A stretch of DNA of 33,413 nucleotides from Rusavskia elegans (taxonomy: Eukaryota > Ascomycota > Lecanoromycetes > Teloschistales > Teloschistaceae): contig SAUG01000205.1 in NCBI GenBank assembly GCA_011316305.1, positions 1-33,413 on the forward strand, in the 5' to 3' direction. The notes under the pieces are model-generated. The model ran no database searches. It saw only the letters and a program-made list of their open reading frames with translations, and was not told the DNA's origin. How positions within the stretch are numbered: position 1 is the first letter of the stretch; every line of letters starts with the position of its first letter. The position numbers and the translations under genes are program-made. Of this stretch, positions 30,762 to 33,413 are shown piece after piece.

Positions 30762-33042
30762 ATTATTTCGATAACCCGGAAAGATAAAAAGAAAATAAAA
30801 TATTATAGATTTTCTATACTTTTAGTAATCTTATTATAGCTATAAAAAAAGCTTTCGGAAATAGTAATAAAGATAGAATAATAGGTAAAAAACTAATAGT
30901 TCTAAAATAGTAAAATTTAATAGCTATCTATATTATTTAGTTTAAAATATTAGTTTATAAAATAGATTAAAAAGATTTAATTTTAAAAATATACTTTTAT
31001 ATAAAATTCTAGATAAAAATTAAAAAAACTATAATAATAATTAAAAAACTAGATTTACTAATAGATTTTATTAAATTTATAATAAAAATTAATACTAGAT
31101 AGTATAAAATATACCTAGATATATAGGTATTTAATAAAATAGAACCCGCTAAAAAAAAGTCTAGAAAAAATCTAATAGAATTTAATACTACTAAAATTAA
31201 AAGATTAAAAACTAAAGTTTATTATTTATATAGAAAAACGGAATACTTTAAAAAAAATTACTTAACTAAAAAAGTAATTAAAGTAATTAAATACTTTTTT
31301 AAAATAATAAAAGAATTATTTAATAAATATATAATAGAAAGCTAGTTAATTTATTATAATAATATTTATTCTATTTACCTATTAGATAAAAAAGGGATAA
31401 AATACTATTCTAAAAAACTAAAAAAAGTATAAAAAATAAAGCTAATAATCGATTTTAAATTATATAAAACCGAAAAACCCTTTATAATAGTATTTAAAAT
31501 TAAAATTAGAGGTTAATAAATAATAGCTTTTATAAATAAAAAGGATAATAATAAAGTTATAAAGGGATTCTATTATAGAATTAAAGGATATTTCTATTAA
31601 AAAATAATAAATAATAATAGAATCTTTAATATTAAAGAAAAAATAAAATATAAATTAATTAGAATAATAAATTTTATTATAATTAAAAGTTAAAAAAGTT
31701 ATATTATTTTAGAAAATAAATAAAAAGAATTAATTTTAGAATAAATAATAGAAAAAAATACTATTAGTAAAAAATTAAAACTATAAATAATATATTTTCT
31801 AGCCTATAAAAACCTTTTATATAAAAAAATAGATAAAGTTTTAATAATAAATTATAAAAAGATTAAAAATTTAAATAGATAATTTAAAAAAGGTAGAAAA
31901 TTTTAGGAAATAAAAATTTAAAAAGATTACTATTATTTTTTTAAATAATTTACTAAAAAATATAATAAAAATAGAAAAATGATTTAAAAGCTTTAAATAA
32001 ACTATATTAGAAAGGTATACTATAATATAGTTAAAGATATAAATAAAATTAAATACTATAAATTAAATTAAATAGATTAGAAAAAAGAAATATTAAACCT
32101 AGTATTTAGTATTTTATTTAGAAATAAAGAATTTAATTAATATCCGTTTTTATTATTATAGAACGAGATAATTACTAAAAAATAAAATTTAGTAGAACTA
32201 TTAAAAAAACTAAAAATAATTTATAATATAAATATATAACCCGGAATATATAAAAATAAATAATAAAAGAACTTTTTACTAGACTTTTTTTAGAACTTTA
32301 TATTTTCTATAAATTAAAAAAAATTAAAATCTTTTAAAATTTAATCTAAATTATCTAAACTAAATCTAGATATTAATTTAATAGATACCTTTTATATAGC
32401 TAGTATAAAATAAATAGAAAAGTAAAATATAACTAAATTATTAAATTTATTAAATCTAGAAAGTATATATTATTTTTAAATAATAAAATTATTTTTATAT
32501 TTATCTAAAGCGTAATTATAAATAATAAAATATTTTTATTTATTAAAAAGTTAGCGAAAATCTAATTTCTAGACTAAATATTTATTATAAATTTTTTTTT
32601 TAGAATTAAAAATAGATTTAATATAATAGTAAATTTTAAAATATTTATTAAAAATACCCGCGATATTAAAATAAAATTTATTTTTTTTATTTTTAAAACG
32701 CTTTTCTATAAAAGTTAGTAGAAAATAAAAAAATAAAAAAAATAATATATGGATAGTATTAAATATTAGAAAATTATATAATTTTTAAATCCGAATATAT
32801 TTATTAAAAATATTATTATTAATTTTAATTTTATATTTTTTTAAAGAATTATAGATATATAAAAAATAAAAAAAAGGTATTATTATTCCTTTTAATTAAA
32901 TATAATAAAAAGATTTTAATTAATTTTCTTTTTAAAAATATATAGTAAAGATATTAAAAAAAAAAAAAAAAAAAAAAAAGATCTTTTTATATTCTATAGA
33001 CGGTTTTTATACTAGATAAAATATATTATAGAAAGGGCTATA
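30762..33042 (+). repeat. Right arm of the large inverted repeat (about 2.28 kb)
   Basis: The arm starts abruptly at the end of the TTACGTCC-type segment and mirrors 27819-30110. A zinc-knuckle-like site lies at 31220-31261. It ends GGGCTATA at 33042, immediately before another, decayed TIR, just as the left arm does. Compared with the left arm it has T for C and A for G at many positions, so it has suffered more RIP. The 24-A run (32956-32979) lies in its last 100 bases and corresponds to a purine-rich, not pure-A, tract in the left arm. No reading frame remains open. Confidence 0.8.
32956..32979 (+). repeat. Run of 24 A
   Basis: The homologous place in the left arm (complement of about 27880-27925) is a mixed A/G tract with groups such as GAAAGAAGGAAAAGAAAGG. 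The run is therefore most simply explained by G-to-A mutation of a purine tract, perhaps with slippage, and not as a retroposon tail. Confidence 0.75.
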
Positions 33043-33198
33043 TTATATCTATAATTCTATATAGGTTTTTTAAAAAAATAAATTAAATAAATAAATCTAA
33101 TTATCTAGAACCGTCTATAACTATTATAGCCGCTTTTTTTAATAGAATTTTTAGTAGATAGTTATCTATTAGCTTTTATAATTACTTTTATTATATTA
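33043..33198 (+). mobile_element. Decayed TTACGTCC-type terminal repeat, interrupted
   Basis: It starts TTATATCTATAATTCTATAT, a C-to-T version of the TTACGTCCGCGACTCTATAG end, next to TA (33041-33042). It follows the family consensus for about 156 bases, up to the segment matching AGCTTTTATAATTACTTTTA. It is then broken by a second copy of the same end. Confidence 0.7.
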
Positions 33199-33413
33199 TT
33201 ATATCTATAATTCTATAGAGGTTTTCTAAAAAATTAGTTAAATAAATAAACCTAATTATCTATAGCCGCCTATAGCTACTATAGCCGCCTTTTCTAATAG
33301 GACTTTTAGTAAATAGCTATCTATCGGCTTTTATAGCTATTTTTATTATATATATCGCTTATTATTTCTATAGATAGTTTTTTTTATTAGTTATTAATAT
33401 AATTATTAAATAT
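33199..33413 (+). mobile_element. Second TTACGTCC-type terminal repeat, nested in the first, runs off the window
   Basis: It begins TTATATCTATAATTCTATAG at 33199, again next to TA (33197-33198), and matches the complement of 27818 down to about 27600. The copy is cut by the end of the window, so its full length and partner end are unknown. Confidence 0.7.

Larger units (their letters stand above)
23041..33413. repeat. A+T-rich block of RIP-degraded repeats
   Basis: Composition changes abruptly at about 23035-23041. As one example I counted 14 G+C in the 60 bases 24301-24360. The block is dominated by TA-containing words and by TAG/TAA stops; I find no long open frame to the end of the window. 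The decay matches RIP, a fungal process that turns C to T (G to A on the other strand), mostly in CpA context, in duplicated DNA. The block holds a MULE fossil, a TIR element family and a large inverted repeat, listed separately. Between about 25000 and 26757 I recognise nothing beyond short relics such as GGCGTTCCCGGGC near 25808. Confidence 0.9.

Noticed and set aside
32956..32979. The 24-A run as a LINE poly-A tail
   Set aside because: The homologous place in the other arm is a mixed purine tract, so G-to-A mutation explains the run, and no LINE coding remnant was found before it.
1..33413. tRNA genes, rRNA genes, CRISPR arrays
   Set aside because: No conserved tRNA B-box-like GGTTCRANYCC with a foldable context, no rRNA-like segment and no regularly spaced repeats were seen; CRISPR is not expected in a fungus.

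Overview
The window looks like nuclear DNA of a filamentous ascomycete (Pezizomycotina). The evidence is short introns of 45-63 bases with GT..AG ends and CTAAC/CTGAC-like branch points, fungal-type gene families, and a long A+T block whose decay pattern (Cys to Tyr, His to Tyr, Trp or Gln to stop) is that of repeat-induced point mutation (RIP). The species cannot be named from the sequence.

Bases 1-23035 have ordinary base composition but few intact genes. In order: a GMC oxidoreductase pseudogene (+), a frameshifted conserved fungal gene (-), an aminoglycoside-phosphotransferase-like pseudogene (+), a multi-exon ubiquitin-like-domain gene with an internal stop (-), a long stretch with nothing recognised, an intact two-exon gene of unknown function (-), a broken F-box gene (-), an intact phosphatidylserine decarboxylase-like gene (-), more unassigned sequence, a 483-bp miniature inverted-repeat element, a tandem pair of small paralogues of which the second is dead (+), a short-chain dehydrogenase with a probable premature stop (-), and a 3' gene fragment ending at the edge of the A+T block (-). 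No operon-like or pathway logic links them. The pattern is that of an accessory or subtelomere-like region where genes are decaying.

Bases 23041 to the end are very A+T-rich and I find no long open frame in them. Three things can still be read. (1) A Mutator-like (MULE) transposase fossil, about 23461-25000 (+), with its motifs recognisable in RIP-altered form. (2) A family of inverted-repeat element ends starting TTACGTCC (decayed to TTATATCT in two copies), at 26758, 27818, 30759, 33043 and 33199, each next to a TA dinucleotide. (3) A large inverted repeat with arms 27819-30110 and 30762-33042; each arm carries a possible decayed gag-type zinc knuckle, and the right arm is more heavily mutated than the left.

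Best candidates for a second look are the inverted repeat with its nested TIR family, the MULE fossil, the small paralogue pair with its adjacent miniature element, and the stop codon in the dehydrogenase. I see no rRNA, tRNA or CRISPR array.
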